DNA of 64,000 bases from an uncultured Pelagibacteraceae bacterium (GTDB taxonomy: Bacteria > Pseudomonadota > Alphaproteobacteria > Pelagibacterales > Pelagibacteraceae): the NCBI GenBank assembly GCA_902597335.1, contig CACJXK010000003.1, positions 1-64,000 on the forward strand. Reading direction: 5' to 3'. The position numbers were made by a program, and so were the translations under genes. Shown piece after piece: positions 40,088-49,626 of this stretch. Within the stretch, counting starts at the first letter, position 1. Each line of letters begins with the position of its first letter. The notes below the pieces were generated by a model. That model ran no database searches, had not been told where the DNA came from, and worked only from the letters and a program-made list of their open reading frames with translations.

Positions 40088-41116
40088 ATGCCAAATAAAA
40101 CTTTTTTCTGGTTTTTCTTGCCAACTGGATTGGCAATGATTTTATTTATTGGTCTGCCAATTATATCTACTGGCATTCAATCTTTCTATGCCCAACATGA
40201 TCAAGTAGTAAAAGAAGTAAAAAAATGTGATCCATTTGGTTGTACGGTTTCAATAGTAGTTGATCAAGAAGCAACCTCTATATTAAGAGATGAAAAACCT
40301 TTAGGTAAATTTAATGGATTTGGCACTTATGTAGATAGAAATCACTTGGCTATTGAGCAAATTTCTGATTTTTGGAAAGAAACTGACTCATTTGGAGAAT
40401 TTATCAATCAAGTTACAAATTTGCCTTTTTACAAAGCTCTTTTGTTTACTTTAACGTATTGTTTATTTGTGACTCCCAATGTTTTGTTACTAGGTTTCAT
40501 TATAGCATTAAGTTTAAATGCAATATCCAGAAAAATAAGAGGCCCACTAATATTTGGCACAATATTACCAATGATAGTTACTCCATTAGTAGGATCTCTC
40601 GTTTTATTTTGGATGATTGATGCAGAAGGTATTATTGGTGCAAATTTACAATTAATGATGGAAGATCCATATTTATCATTAAAATCATCTAGAACGCTTA
40701 CATGGATAACGATAATTATCTATGGAATTTGGCATCACTCTCCTTTTGCTTTTGTAGTTTTTTATGCTGCATTACAAACTGTTCCTCAAGAACCTGTTGA
40801 GGCAGCAATTATCGATGGAGCGTCAAGATACCAGAGAATTAGACATATTGTGTTGCCACATATTTATCCAGTTGTTACTTTTGTGGCTTTAATATCATTA
40901 ATGGATAATTTTAGAGTCTTTGAACCAATAATTGGTTTTAGTGCTGAAGGAAGTGCTCAATCTTTATCATGGTTAATCTATGATAATTTAGTTAATGAAG
41001 AAGTAATTTTATTTGGATCTGCAGCAGCAACCTCAATGATGACTATTATTGGAATAGCCATATTGCTTGCACCAGTATTAATTAGGACTTGGAAAGAATT
41101 TAGGACGGCAAGATAA
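40088..41116 (+). CDS. ABC sugar-type permease (MalF/UgpA-like)
   Basis: EAAIIDGASRYQRIRHIVLPHI EAA loop. Confidence 0.9.
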   Translation: MPNKTFFWFFLPTGLAMILFIGLPIISTGIQSFYAQHDQVVKEVKKCDPFGCTVSIVVDQEATSILRDEKPLGKFNGFGTYVDRNHLAIEQISDFWKETDSFGEFINQVTNLPFYKALLFTLTYCLFVTPNVLLLGFIIALSLNAISRKIRGPLIFGTILPMIVTPLVGSLVLFWMIDAEGIIGANLQLMMEDPYLSLKSSRTLTWITIIIYGIWHHSPFAFVVFYAALQTVPQEPVEAAIIDGASRYQRIRHIVLPHIYPVVTFVALISLMDNFRVFEPIIGFSAEGSAQSLSWLIYDNLVNEEVILFGSAAATSMMTIIGIAILLAPVLIRTWKEFRTAR

Positions 41117-41997
41117 TGGAATATGGTTTAGACAAAAGATCAAACGCTCTTAAAACATTTAATACAACTTTTATAATCATTTGGTTATTAATTGCATGCT
41201 TTCCATTTATTTGGACTTTCTGGGGATCGTTTAAAGTAAGAGCAGATTTTTTTTCCAGAGCTGATTGGTGGTATGCAATCTCAGCATTTAATACTTTATT
41301 AGAAACAGGTGGTCAGTTTACTTCAAAAGCATATTCTGAAGCTTGGACTGAAGGTGAGTTTTGGAAAGCATCAAGAAATACGATTATAGTAACGGTTTTT
41401 GTTGTCTCTATATCTCTATTTTTAGGAACTTTAGGAGCTTATGCTTTATCTAGATCTACTGAAAGATATGCATTTTGGATATTAATTGCAGCATTAATTT
41501 TTAGAGCGATGCCACATATTACTTTAGTCTCTGGGTATCTTTTTCCTTTTTTTGAATTACAAATTTGGGGAATCTTACCAACCACAATTGTAGTTTTAGT
41601 TGCGATCAATCAACCTTTTACATTATGGCTTCTCTACTCTTTCTTTAAAACTGTTCCTAAAGAATTAGATGAAAGTGCGTTAATAGATGGTTGCTCATAT
41701 TTTCAAGCATTTAGATATATAATCATGCCAGTGATGTGGCCTGGAGTAATAACGGCTGGTTTGTTTAGTCTTATGTTAGCATACAACGACTTTACAGTCA
41801 CTGCATTATTATTAAATCAAGAAAACCACACAATGGTTCCAAAAATACAAAGTTATCTTGGTACTAATCAGCATGAAGGTAATTTAATGTGGGCTGTTTC
41901 AGCGGTTGTGTCTGCAACTGCACCATTGTTTATGTTAGTCATGTTTTTTCAAAGACAAGTAATAAGTGGCTTAACCACTGGTGCTGTTAAAGGGTAA
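41116..41997 (+). CDS. ABC sugar-type permease (MalG/UgpE-like)
   Basis: DESALIDGCSYFQAFRYIIMPVMWPG EAA loop. Confidence 0.9.
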   Translation: MEYGLDKRSNALKTFNTTFIIIWLLIACFPFIWTFWGSFKVRADFFSRADWWYAISAFNTLLETGGQFTSKAYSEAWTEGEFWKASRNTIIVTVFVVSISLFLGTLGAYALSRSTERYAFWILIAALIFRAMPHITLVSGYLFPFFELQIWGILPTTIVVLVAINQPFTLWLLYSFFKTVPKELDESALIDGCSYFQAFRYIIMPVMWPGVITAGLFSLMLAYNDFTVTALLLNQENHTMVPKIQSYLGTNQHEGNLMWAVSAVVSATAPLFMLVMFFQRQVISGLTTGAVKG

Positions 41998-42659
41998 TGG
42001 CAATCAAAGCCATAATATTTGGTTCTATTGGCACGATAGTAGAAACATCAAATATTCAAAGAAATTGCTTTAATTCAGCTTTTAAAATCTCAGGATTAAA
42101 ATGGTATTGGAGTAAAAAATTGTATCAATCAATGTTAAAAAAATCTGGAGGCGAAAAAAGAGTTAAAAAGTTTAGTCTAGAGAAAAAAACTTTAGTTAAT
42201 GCAAAAAAAATCAGAAATTTAAAAACCTTAATTTTTAATAATTATTTAAAAAAGAATAAATTGAAGCCACGTGCTGGAGTAATTAATGTAATCAAATATT
42301 GTAAAAAAAATAAAATTAAGATTGGCTTTGCAACCTCTACTACAAAAAATAATATTGATTCAGTATTTATATCTTTAAATAAATATTTAAAAAAAAGTGA
42401 TTTTGATTACATCGGACACAACAAAATTATAAAAAACTTTAATAATAAAACTGATATTTACTTACATTGTCTAAAAAAATTAAAACTTTCAAATAAAGAT
42501 TGTTTAGCAATTGAAGATACAGAGATTAGTTTAAAATATGCTAAAAAAGCTAAATTAAGATGTGTTGCCTTCCCGGGCGATTATCACCGCTCCGGGAAGT
42601 ACAAGGATTCATTTACAAAAGTTAAACTTCTTAATTCAAAAATATTTGCTGATTTATAG
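41997..42659 (+). CDS. HAD-superfamily hydrolase (CbbY/beta-phosphoglucomutase-like)
   Basis: AIIFGSIGTIVETSN; IGFATSTTKNN; CLAIEDTEISLKYAKKA; first catalytic Asp appears replaced (FGSIGT). Confidence 0.75.
   Translation: MAIKAIIFGSIGTIVETSNIQRNCFNSAFKISGLKWYWSKKLYQSMLKKSGGEKRVKKFSLEKKTLVNAKKIRNLKTLIFNNYLKKNKLKPRAGVINVIKYCKKNKIKIGFATSTTKNNIDSVFISLNKYLKKSDFDYIGHNKIIKNFNNKTDIYLHCLKKLKLSNKDCLAIEDTEISLKYAKKAKLRCVAFPGDYHRSGKYKDSFTKVKLLNSKIFADL
42569..42599. repeat. GC-rich palindrome within HAD CDS
   Basis: CTTCCCGGGCG-ATTATCAC-CGCTCCGGGAAG. Confidence 0.85.
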
Positions 42660-43097
42660 TTGGTCTATCAAACCTGGTGCTAATTTCTTAGACTTTGATG
42701 AAAATCTTAACTTCTTAATAGCATCTAGGTTAGATTTATCTTCTCCAACAACCACAAAACCAATCATTCCCATATTTTTGTGTGGTGTACACCAGTAAGC
42801 ATAAATTCCTGGAACCTCGAACTTGTATTCAACATCCTTATTAAACTTTGATTTAAACTTACCAACTCCTTCTGGTACACCCTTTTTTATGAATTCAACG
42901 TTATGTCCTTTATCTGTTGCCTTCCAAAGAACTGTATCACCAGGGTTAACTCTTACTATTTTAGGCTCAAAAACATTTGATTCTTTATCAAGCCTATTAA
43001 GCATTTCCACTGTTACATCCGCACCTAAAGCTATATTCGTAAAAAATATACTGATTAATAATATAAATGAACTTGTTGATTTATTATATTTAGTCAT
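42654..43097 (-). CDS. Pseudoazurin/plastocyanin-like cupredoxin
   Basis: KGHNVEFI...YAYWCTPHKNMGMIG type-1 Cu site; start at MTKYNKS preferred. Confidence 0.88.
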   Translation of the reverse strand: MTKYNKSTSSFILLISIFFTNIALGADVTVEMLNRLDKESNVFEPKIVRVNPGDTVLWKATDKGHNVEFIKKGVPEGVGKFKSKFNKDVEYKFEVPGIYAYWCTPHKNMGMIGFVVVGEDKSNLDAIKKLRFSSKSKKLAPGLIDQL

Positions 43098-43162
43098 AGC
43101 GCTGATATATTCTTTTAAAGTCAATAAACAATAACCATATGGTGTAACAAGTTGACACGTCT

Positions 43163-44332
43163 TTAATTGGTTTTATCTAATAATCTATCAGCCCTCAGAG
43201 TAGTGAAAATTATTATTATTAAAAATGGGATACATAATATGTTCATTATTTTCCAACTTGTAAAACTAAGAACAATTCCTGCCGTTAAACTTGCAGTAGC
43301 TTGAACTGAAAAAACTATAAAATCATTAAATCCTTGCGCTCTAAATCTTTCCTCTTCCTTATAATTTAAAACTAATAAGCTTGTTCCAGATATAAATAAA
43401 AAATTCCATCCAAGACCCAAAAAAACTAATGAAAAAAGATAATTTATGACTGTTTGATCAAAATAACTAAGTAAAATTGTAAAGATAAAAAATAAAACAC
43501 CAAAATACATTATTTTACTGTGTCCATATTTTTTTATTAGATTTCCTGTAACTAAAGCGGGAAGGAACATGCTTATGATATGTAATTGAATTACAAAACT
43601 CGTATTATTTAAGGACATATTATCATGAACATGCATACTAATAGGAGTAGCTGTCATTAAAAATGACATCACCGCATAAGCAAAAGATGATGATACAAGA
43701 GCTTGTAAAAATCTAGGCTGAGATATCAATTCTAAAATTGTTCTACCCTTTAATGTTTTTTTATTATTAATGACTTTATTTTCTTTATAAAAAATTAAAA
43801 AAATAATAGATGATAAAGTTAATAAAGATAAACAAAGATACGAGCCGACATACAATCCCTCTGAAATAATATTTTTTCCAAAATTTGCTAAGTTTGGACC
43901 CAGTAAAGCTGACAAAATCCCCGCAAAAAGTAATAAGGAAATAGCCTTTGGTGCAAGTTCTTTATCAACACTCTCAGCTGCAGCGAAACGATACTGATGA
44001 GCAAAAGCCATTCCAAATCCAAGGCAAAAACAAGAAAATGAATACAGAATAAAGTTTTGCCTATATACGGAATATGCTGCTAATAATGCAAATAATGAAG
44101 TTGTAATAGATGAAAGTATAAATCCTTTTTTTCTTCCGGTAATACTCATTATTTTAGAAGCAGCAATAATAAAAATAGCCGTACCCACAATTGATAATGA
44201 CATTGGCAATGTTGAAAGAGATTTAATTGGACTGATACTAGTTCCAATGATTCCACTTAAAAAAACAGTTACAGGTGCAACAGAGAATGCAAATGCATTG
44301 CTAGCAAATAACAACCATACATTTTTGTTCAT
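43163..44332 (-). CDS. MFS transporter
   Basis: 12-TM MFS-like. Confidence 0.85.
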   Translation of the reverse strand: MNKNVWLLFASNAFAFSVAPVTVFLSGIIGTSISPIKSLSTLPMSLSIVGTAIFIIAASKIMSITGRKKGFILSSITTSLFALLAAYSVYRQNFILYSFSCFCLGFGMAFAHQYRFAAAESVDKELAPKAISLLLFAGILSALLGPNLANFGKNIISEGLYVGSYLCLSLLTLSSIIFLIFYKENKVINNKKTLKGRTILELISQPRFLQALVSSSFAYAVMSFLMTATPISMHVHDNMSLNNTSFVIQLHIISMFLPALVTGNLIKKYGHSKIMYFGVLFFIFTILLSYFDQTVINYLFSLVFLGLGWNFLFISGTSLLVLNYKEEERFRAQGFNDFIVFSVQATASLTAGIVLSFTSWKIMNILCIPFLIIIIFTTLRADRLLDKTN

Positions 44333-44339
44333 TAAGGTA

Positions 44340-45860
44340 TTATACTCTTTTCTTACCTTGAACTACTCTATCCAATATTAATGCAACAAATAATATTGCA
44401 ACACCAGCTAAAATTCCTTGCCCAACATTTGCATATTGAAGTGCCTCTAGTACGTCTTGTCCTAAACCTTTTGCTCCAATAAGTGAAGCCACAACAACCA
44501 TTGCTAAACTTAACATTACAGTTTGATTTACACCAGCAAGTATTGATGGTGTTGCAAGCGGTAAATCTACTTTTCTAAGAAGATACCATTTAGATGCACC
44601 GTAAGCTATTGCCGCCTCTCTAATAGTTTCAGGAACTCCTCTTAAGCCTAATACTGTAAGTCTTACAACAGGTGTTCCTCCAAAAATCATTGTAATGATT
44701 ACTGCTGCAACCTTCCCTGTTCCAAAAAATGCAATGACGGGAATCATAAATACAAATGCAGGCATTGTTTGCATAAAATCCATTATTGGTCTTATCATTG
44801 AATAAAATCTTTGACGTCTTGCACAATAAATTCCTAGAGGTATTCCAATAACAATACTTAAAATTGCAGCCGTTCCCAGTAAGGCAAGTGTAGTCATTGC
44901 TTTAACCCAAAATCCCAAAAAACCCATGTAAGCTAAAAATCCTGCAGAGTATATTGCAGTCCTTATGCCTGCTGATAAGGCAGTTAAAACTACAATGGTA
45001 GTTATAATCACAATCCATGGTGTTTTGACAAATAAAAGTTCTAAAAAATCAAGAACAGATCTAATTCCAATTGTTATTGCGGTAAATACTGCATCTCCTT
45101 TTATTACTGCGTAATCAAAAATCGTTTCAACCCATTTAATTGAGGTAAGTCTTATTTCTGGATGTGTAGGAAAATCATTCATTATTGAGAAGAAACCTGG
45201 AAAGCTATAATGAATTACTGAAAAAAACATAATAATTATAGTAAAACCAATACTTAAAAAATAATTTTTTATTTTCATTCCAGGACTAATTGATTTATTC
45301 GACAACCATTCAGAGTATCTTTTTTCTAAAACTGTATTTGCTAATATTCCTTGAATAAATTTTACAAAAATTAATAACGCAATTCCTGAAATAGTAATCC
45401 ATATTGCTGAAGCTTCGATTTGCTGAACATCAACTACATATTCCTTCATTGCGTCTTCGAGTGATTTAATTGCCCTCTCGTAGACTTCGACTTTATCTGG
45501 ATTATTCTCTTTTGCAGCCTCTAATTGTTTGTATCTAAAATCAATAGTTGATTGAATTTTATCAATTTTTTCTAAGGCATCTTTAGTAATATTTCCAAAT
45601 AAGCCTCTAATTATTTGAACAACAGCAAATGTTTCGATTATTAAAAATGCTAGCGCATAATTCCAAATATTTCTTAATCCAAACCACATTGGTCCAAATA
45701 ATGCAGCAAATAAATTAAATGAAAAAGAATAAGAGGGTTTACTTCCAATTTTTTTAAATTCATCAATGTAGTAATCTGGACTAGAAATCACAAAATTTTT
45801 AATTAATTCAGATCTAGATAAATTTTTAATTTCTTTACTCACTGTCATTCCCCTCAACAA
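44340..45860 (-). CDS. proW: Glycine betaine/proline ABC permease with extended N-terminus
   Basis: MDFMQTMPAFVFMIPVIAFFGTGKVAAVI; operon with proV, proX. Confidence 0.9.
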   Translation of the reverse strand: MLRGMTVSKEIKNLSRSELIKNFVISSPDYYIDEFKKIGSKPSYSFSFNLFAALFGPMWFGLRNIWNYALAFLIIETFAVVQIIRGLFGNITKDALEKIDKIQSTIDFRYKQLEAAKENNPDKVEVYERAIKSLEDAMKEYVVDVQQIEASAIWITISGIALLIFVKFIQGILANTVLEKRYSEWLSNKSISPGMKIKNYFLSIGFTIIIMFFSVIHYSFPGFFSIMNDFPTHPEIRLTSIKWVETIFDYAVIKGDAVFTAITIGIRSVLDFLELLFVKTPWIVIITTIVVLTALSAGIRTAIYSAGFLAYMGFLGFWVKAMTTLALLGTAAILSIVIGIPLGIYCARRQRFYSMIRPIMDFMQTMPAFVFMIPVIAFFGTGKVAAVIITMIFGGTPVVRLTVLGLRGVPETIREAAIAYGASKWYLLRKVDLPLATPSILAGVNQTVMLSLAMVVVASLIGAKGLGQDVLEALQYANVGQGILAGVAILFVALILDRVVQGKKRV

Positions 45861-46887
45861 CTGCTTTCAGTAAATCTGATTGTGTAATTATACCAACTTC
45901 TAAGTTGTCATTATTTGTAACTATTATTGGTTTGTCTTCTGATACTGAAGTTTCAATAAGTTTGCTTAATATGTCGTTTTCATTAACTCTTTCATTATTG
46001 CTTAAATTATCTCCAAAAGTTTTCTTATATTCTTCGATAGATTGCATAATTGACTTAGCCTGAACAACTTTTAATCTTGAAATTCCTTTTACAAAATCTG
46101 CAACATATTCATCAGATGGATTTACTACTATTTGCTCTGGTGTTCCAATTTGTACTACCTCTCCATCTCTCATAATAGCTATTCTGTGACCTACTCTTAC
46201 TGCTTCATCTAAATCGTGAGTTATAAATACAGTTGTTTTTTTCATTTGCTTTGAAAGTTTTATAAATTCACTTTGAAGTTGTCGTCTAATTAACGGATCT
46301 AAAGCACTAAAAGGTTCATCCATCAAAAGAAATTCGGGATCTGCTGCTAATGCTCTAGCTAGACCTACTCTTTGCTGCATTCCTCCAGATAACTCATGAG
46401 CATATTTATTTCCCCATCCTTGTAATTCGACAATGTTTAAAATGTTATTTGCAGCATCTAATCTATCATTTTTACTAACACCCCTAATTTCCAAAGGCAT
46501 AGCTATGTTATCTAAAACTGATCTGTGAGGCATTAATGCAAAATTTTGAAAAACCATACCAATTTTTTTGTTTCTTAATTCTTGAAGGTTTTCCTTATTA
46601 AATTGCATTACATCCTGATTATTTATTAATATTTTTCCGGATGTTGGTTCTAATAATCTATTAATGTGTCTAACTAGTGTTGATTTTCCGCTTCCAGACA
46701 AACCCATTACACAAAATATTTCACCCTTATTGACATCAAACGAAACATCCGAAACACCAATTACAGAATTATATTTCTCTAGTGCTTCTTGTTTTGAAAT
46801 TTTTTTTTTTTGGATTGCATCTAATGCATCTTGTGATGTATTACCAAATATTTTCCAGACATTTTGAATTTGTATAGCTGCTTCCAT
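45835..46887 (-). CDS. proV: Glycine betaine/proline ABC ATP-binding protein
   Basis: GLSGSGKSTLVRHINRLLEPTSG; C-terminal CBS-like. Confidence 0.93.
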   Translation of the reverse strand: MEAAIQIQNVWKIFGNTSQDALDAIQKKKISKQEALEKYNSVIGVSDVSFDVNKGEIFCVMGLSGSGKSTLVRHINRLLEPTSGKILINNQDVMQFNKENLQELRNKKIGMVFQNFALMPHRSVLDNIAMPLEIRGVSKNDRLDAANNILNIVELQGWGNKYAHELSGGMQQRVGLARALAADPEFLLMDEPFSALDPLIRRQLQSEFIKLSKQMKKTTVFITHDLDEAVRVGHRIAIMRDGEVVQIGTPEQIVVNPSDEYVADFVKGISRLKVVQAKSIMQSIEEYKKTFGDNLSNNERVNENDILSKLIETSVSEDKPIIVTNNDNLEVGIITQSDLLKAVVEGNDSE

Positions 46888-46920
46888 GAAAATATTTTAA
46901 CTTAAAATGAATGAAAATGA

Positions 46921-46947
46921 TACCTGGCAACCAACGGTCGCCAGGTA
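46921..46947 (-). repeat. Intercistronic hairpin between proX and proV
   Basis: TACCTGGCAACC-AAC-GGTCGCCAGGTA, one mismatch. Confidence 0.8.
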
Positions 46948-46967
46948 ATTTAATTTTTATTACTAAA

Positions 46968-47930
46968 TTATAAACCTAACCAGCCGTCAACTGTTGATTT
47001 ATTTTTAGACATCCAATCTCTTGCAACTTCTCCTGGATCTCTTTTTTGCACAGAAACTTCGTATGCCATCCAAGAAACATCATCTGCTGTTATTTGAAAA
47101 TTTTTGAAAAATTCTACAATTGCTGGAGATTTGCTCTCAAGAGATGTACCCCATCCAATTTGTATTTGTTTCAAAGCATCCTTTGAAGCAACATATGATT
47201 TTTGATACCAATCAGCGTCTGCTTTTGGTTGGATCATTTTATATTTTGCAGGATCATATGCTGGTTCCTCAAGCATAACTACGTCTGCCATACCCCATAT
47301 TGCATGTGGTTTGTAGCAATAAAATGCATAACCCTCACCTTTTTTAATAGAGTCGAGAACTCTAGCATTTTTAACTGCTTCTGCTGCTCTGATAGGCTCA
47401 ATTCCAGCATCATATAATTTATAATCTCTTAATTTAACTTGGTTAACATTAGCTGAAGCCCATCCATCTGCACCAATCCAAAATTCACCTTTACCATTTC
47501 CATCGCTATCCATAGCTTTGACAACTTCGGGTCTACCTAAATCTTCTATTGCAGTGATATTCATTTTTTTTGCAAATTGTTGAGACACACAATATCCTTG
47601 GTTACCTTCGTAAGGATTTTTACTTAATTTTAGAGTTCCTTTTGGTACTAAATCATTTGTGTATGCTTCTTGGTTTGGAAGCCATATATCAGGATGAACT
47701 TCAATCTCACCTTTACTTCTATCAATTGCTCCATAGATAGCAGTATTATTTCCTGGTACTAATTCAGCTTCACCACCCATTTTATCTATAACAACTGCCG
47801 CAAGTAAGTTTGCTATTGCCGTAGCACCAGTCCAACCTGGATCACCAATTTTTACTTTTTCAGCAAAACTTGATACTGGTAAAAAAAGTGAAATTACTCC
47901 AGCTACAAGTATTTTTTTTATTATATTCAT
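46968..47930 (-). CDS. proX: Glycine betaine ABC substrate-binding protein
   Basis: OpuAC-like; VKIGDPGWTGATA. Confidence 0.88.
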   Translation of the reverse strand: MNIIKKILVAGVISLFLPVSSFAEKVKIGDPGWTGATAIANLLAAVVIDKMGGEAELVPGNNTAIYGAIDRSKGEIEVHPDIWLPNQEAYTNDLVPKGTLKLSKNPYEGNQGYCVSQQFAKKMNITAIEDLGRPEVVKAMDSDGNGKGEFWIGADGWASANVNQVKLRDYKLYDAGIEPIRAAEAVKNARVLDSIKKGEGYAFYCYKPHAIWGMADVVMLEEPAYDPAKYKMIQPKADADWYQKSYVASKDALKQIQIGWGTSLESKSPAIVEFFKNFQITADDVSWMAYEVSVQKRDPGEVARDWMSKNKSTVDGWLGL

Positions 47931-48045
47931 ATTTCCCTCGATTTTATTTAATTTATAAAAACAAATCTTAACTTTTTTTTAAATTATGAGTCAATGATTA
48001 CAGTATGGTAAAATGTTAATTCAGATATGCAAAAACCTAAAATGG

Positions 48046-48855
48046 TCAAAACTCATTTAAAAAATTTTGTACAATTCTGTTAAACTTTTCAGGCTCCTCA
48101 AGATGAACGTTGTGACAGCAATTTTTAAATATTTCAATTTCGCAATTTGGAATATTATTGGTCAGCATTGAAACCTGATCAAAATTATAGGATCTATCTT
48201 GATCGCCCCATATTACTAGGGTTTTGTTTTTAATATTTTTTAAATTTTCTAAACCATTCCAGTCTCTCATAGCAACTAATGCGTTATGAGCAGCTTCTTC
48301 ATTTATATATTTAACCGCATTCTCACACAAATAATAATTTTTATTTTTATCGCCATCTACAAACCATTTTGGTGGTATTCTTTTTACTTGTTCTTTTATC
48401 CCCTCTTCTCTAAGTTTTTTTATAGAAGTATTTATGGGTTCAAAACGACCTGGAATATCACCAATAGGTCCAGTCGCAAAACAAATTAATTTATTTATTC
48501 TTTCTCCGCATAATTTTGCAATTTCTTGGACTATCATTCCTCCCATTGAGTGCCCCATTAAATTAAATTTTTCAATTTTTTTTTTATCAATTTCATTGAT
48601 AATGAATTTTGCCATTAAATTTATACTGTTTAAAGATTTTGCTTTATGACTTTCGCCAAACCCCGGTAAAGCAGGAGAAATAATTCTGAAATTTTTAGAT
48701 AAATAATCTTTTTGGAATTTCCACATTTCTGAAGATCCAAGGTATCCATGTACCAAAATAAGTGGAAATCCTGAACCAATATCATCTGTATAAATTTCTT
48801 GCATAATTATATTTAAAATATAGTTGTATAACTTAACTTTTAAAACAAAATTCAA
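48046..48855 (-). CDS. Alpha/beta hydrolase
   Basis: LVHGYLGSSEMW; MGHSMGGMIVQE. Confidence 0.88.
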   Translation of the reverse strand: MNFVLKVKLYNYILNIIMQEIYTDDIGSGFPLILVHGYLGSSEMWKFQKDYLSKNFRIISPALPGFGESHKAKSLNSINLMAKFIINEIDKKKIEKFNLMGHSMGGMIVQEIAKLCGERINKLICFATGPIGDIPGRFEPINTSIKKLREEGIKEQVKRIPPKWFVDGDKNKNYYLCENAVKYINEEAAHNALVAMRDWNGLENLKNIKNKTLVIWGDQDRSYNFDQVSMLTNNIPNCEIEIFKNCCHNVHLEEPEKFNRIVQNFLNEF

Positions 48856-48863
48856 AAAATATT

Positions 48864-49571
48864 ATGATTGGTATTCTTGGAGGAATGGGAACACAAGCTG
48901 GTTTAGATTTTTGCAATAAACTTGCTAAAATAAATAGAGGCAAACTAGATCAAGACTACCCAATGTTTGTTTTATACAATAAATCTAATACACCTAAACG
49001 ACCAGAAAACATAAAAAAATATTATAATGTATTAAATGCTTTAGTTGAAGGTTGTAAGAGATTACAAAAAAATGGCTGCAAATTTATTGTAATGCCATGC
49101 AATACTGCTCACTACTGGTATGATGATCTAAGTAAAAAAATTAAAATTCCAATTCTTAGTATGCCTCAAGAAGTATACTTAGATGCTTTAAAAAGTTGTA
49201 AAAAAAATTCTAAAATAGGGATATTATCTACCGAAGCTACATTAAAGACTAAAGTTTATAATAGATATTTTGACAAAAGTTTTAATTTAGTAAGCCCAAG
49301 TCAAATTCTTCAAAAATCATCTGTAAATAAATCAATTAAATTTGTTAAAATGGGTAAAATAAAAGAAGCTGAGAAAGCAATTAGGCCTGCAGTAAATTAT
49401 CTTATAAAAATCAAATGTAAGAAAATTATTTTAGGATGTACGGAATTACCTATTGCAATTTTTGCTTATAAATCTTTTAAAAAAATCAAACAATCTAAAG
49501 TTTTTGTTGATCCGAATCTGCTTTTAGCTAACGTTTCAATGAAAAAATATAAAAAGTTAAAAAAACAATAA
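48864..49571 (+). CDS. Aspartate/glutamate racemase family protein
   Basis: MIGILGGMGTQAG; MPCNTAHYWYDDL; GCTELP. Confidence 0.9.
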   Translation: MIGILGGMGTQAGLDFCNKLAKINRGKLDQDYPMFVLYNKSNTPKRPENIKKYYNVLNALVEGCKRLQKNGCKFIVMPCNTAHYWYDDLSKKIKIPILSMPQEVYLDALKSCKKNSKIGILSTEATLKTKVYNRYFDKSFNLVSPSQILQKSSVNKSIKFVKMGKIKEAEKAIRPAVNYLIKIKCKKIILGCTELPIAIFAYKSFKKIKQSKVFVDPNLLLANVSMKKYKKLKKQ

Positions 49572-49626
49572 CCCAGTTTCAGAATTTACTAACTAAAACT
49601 GAGATTATTGTTTATTTTGTTACCCT

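Noticed and set aside
49574-49620. Possible terminator after the Asp racemase gene
   Set aside because: Only short, loosely spaced complementary segments (CAGTTT...AAACTG); not convincing.
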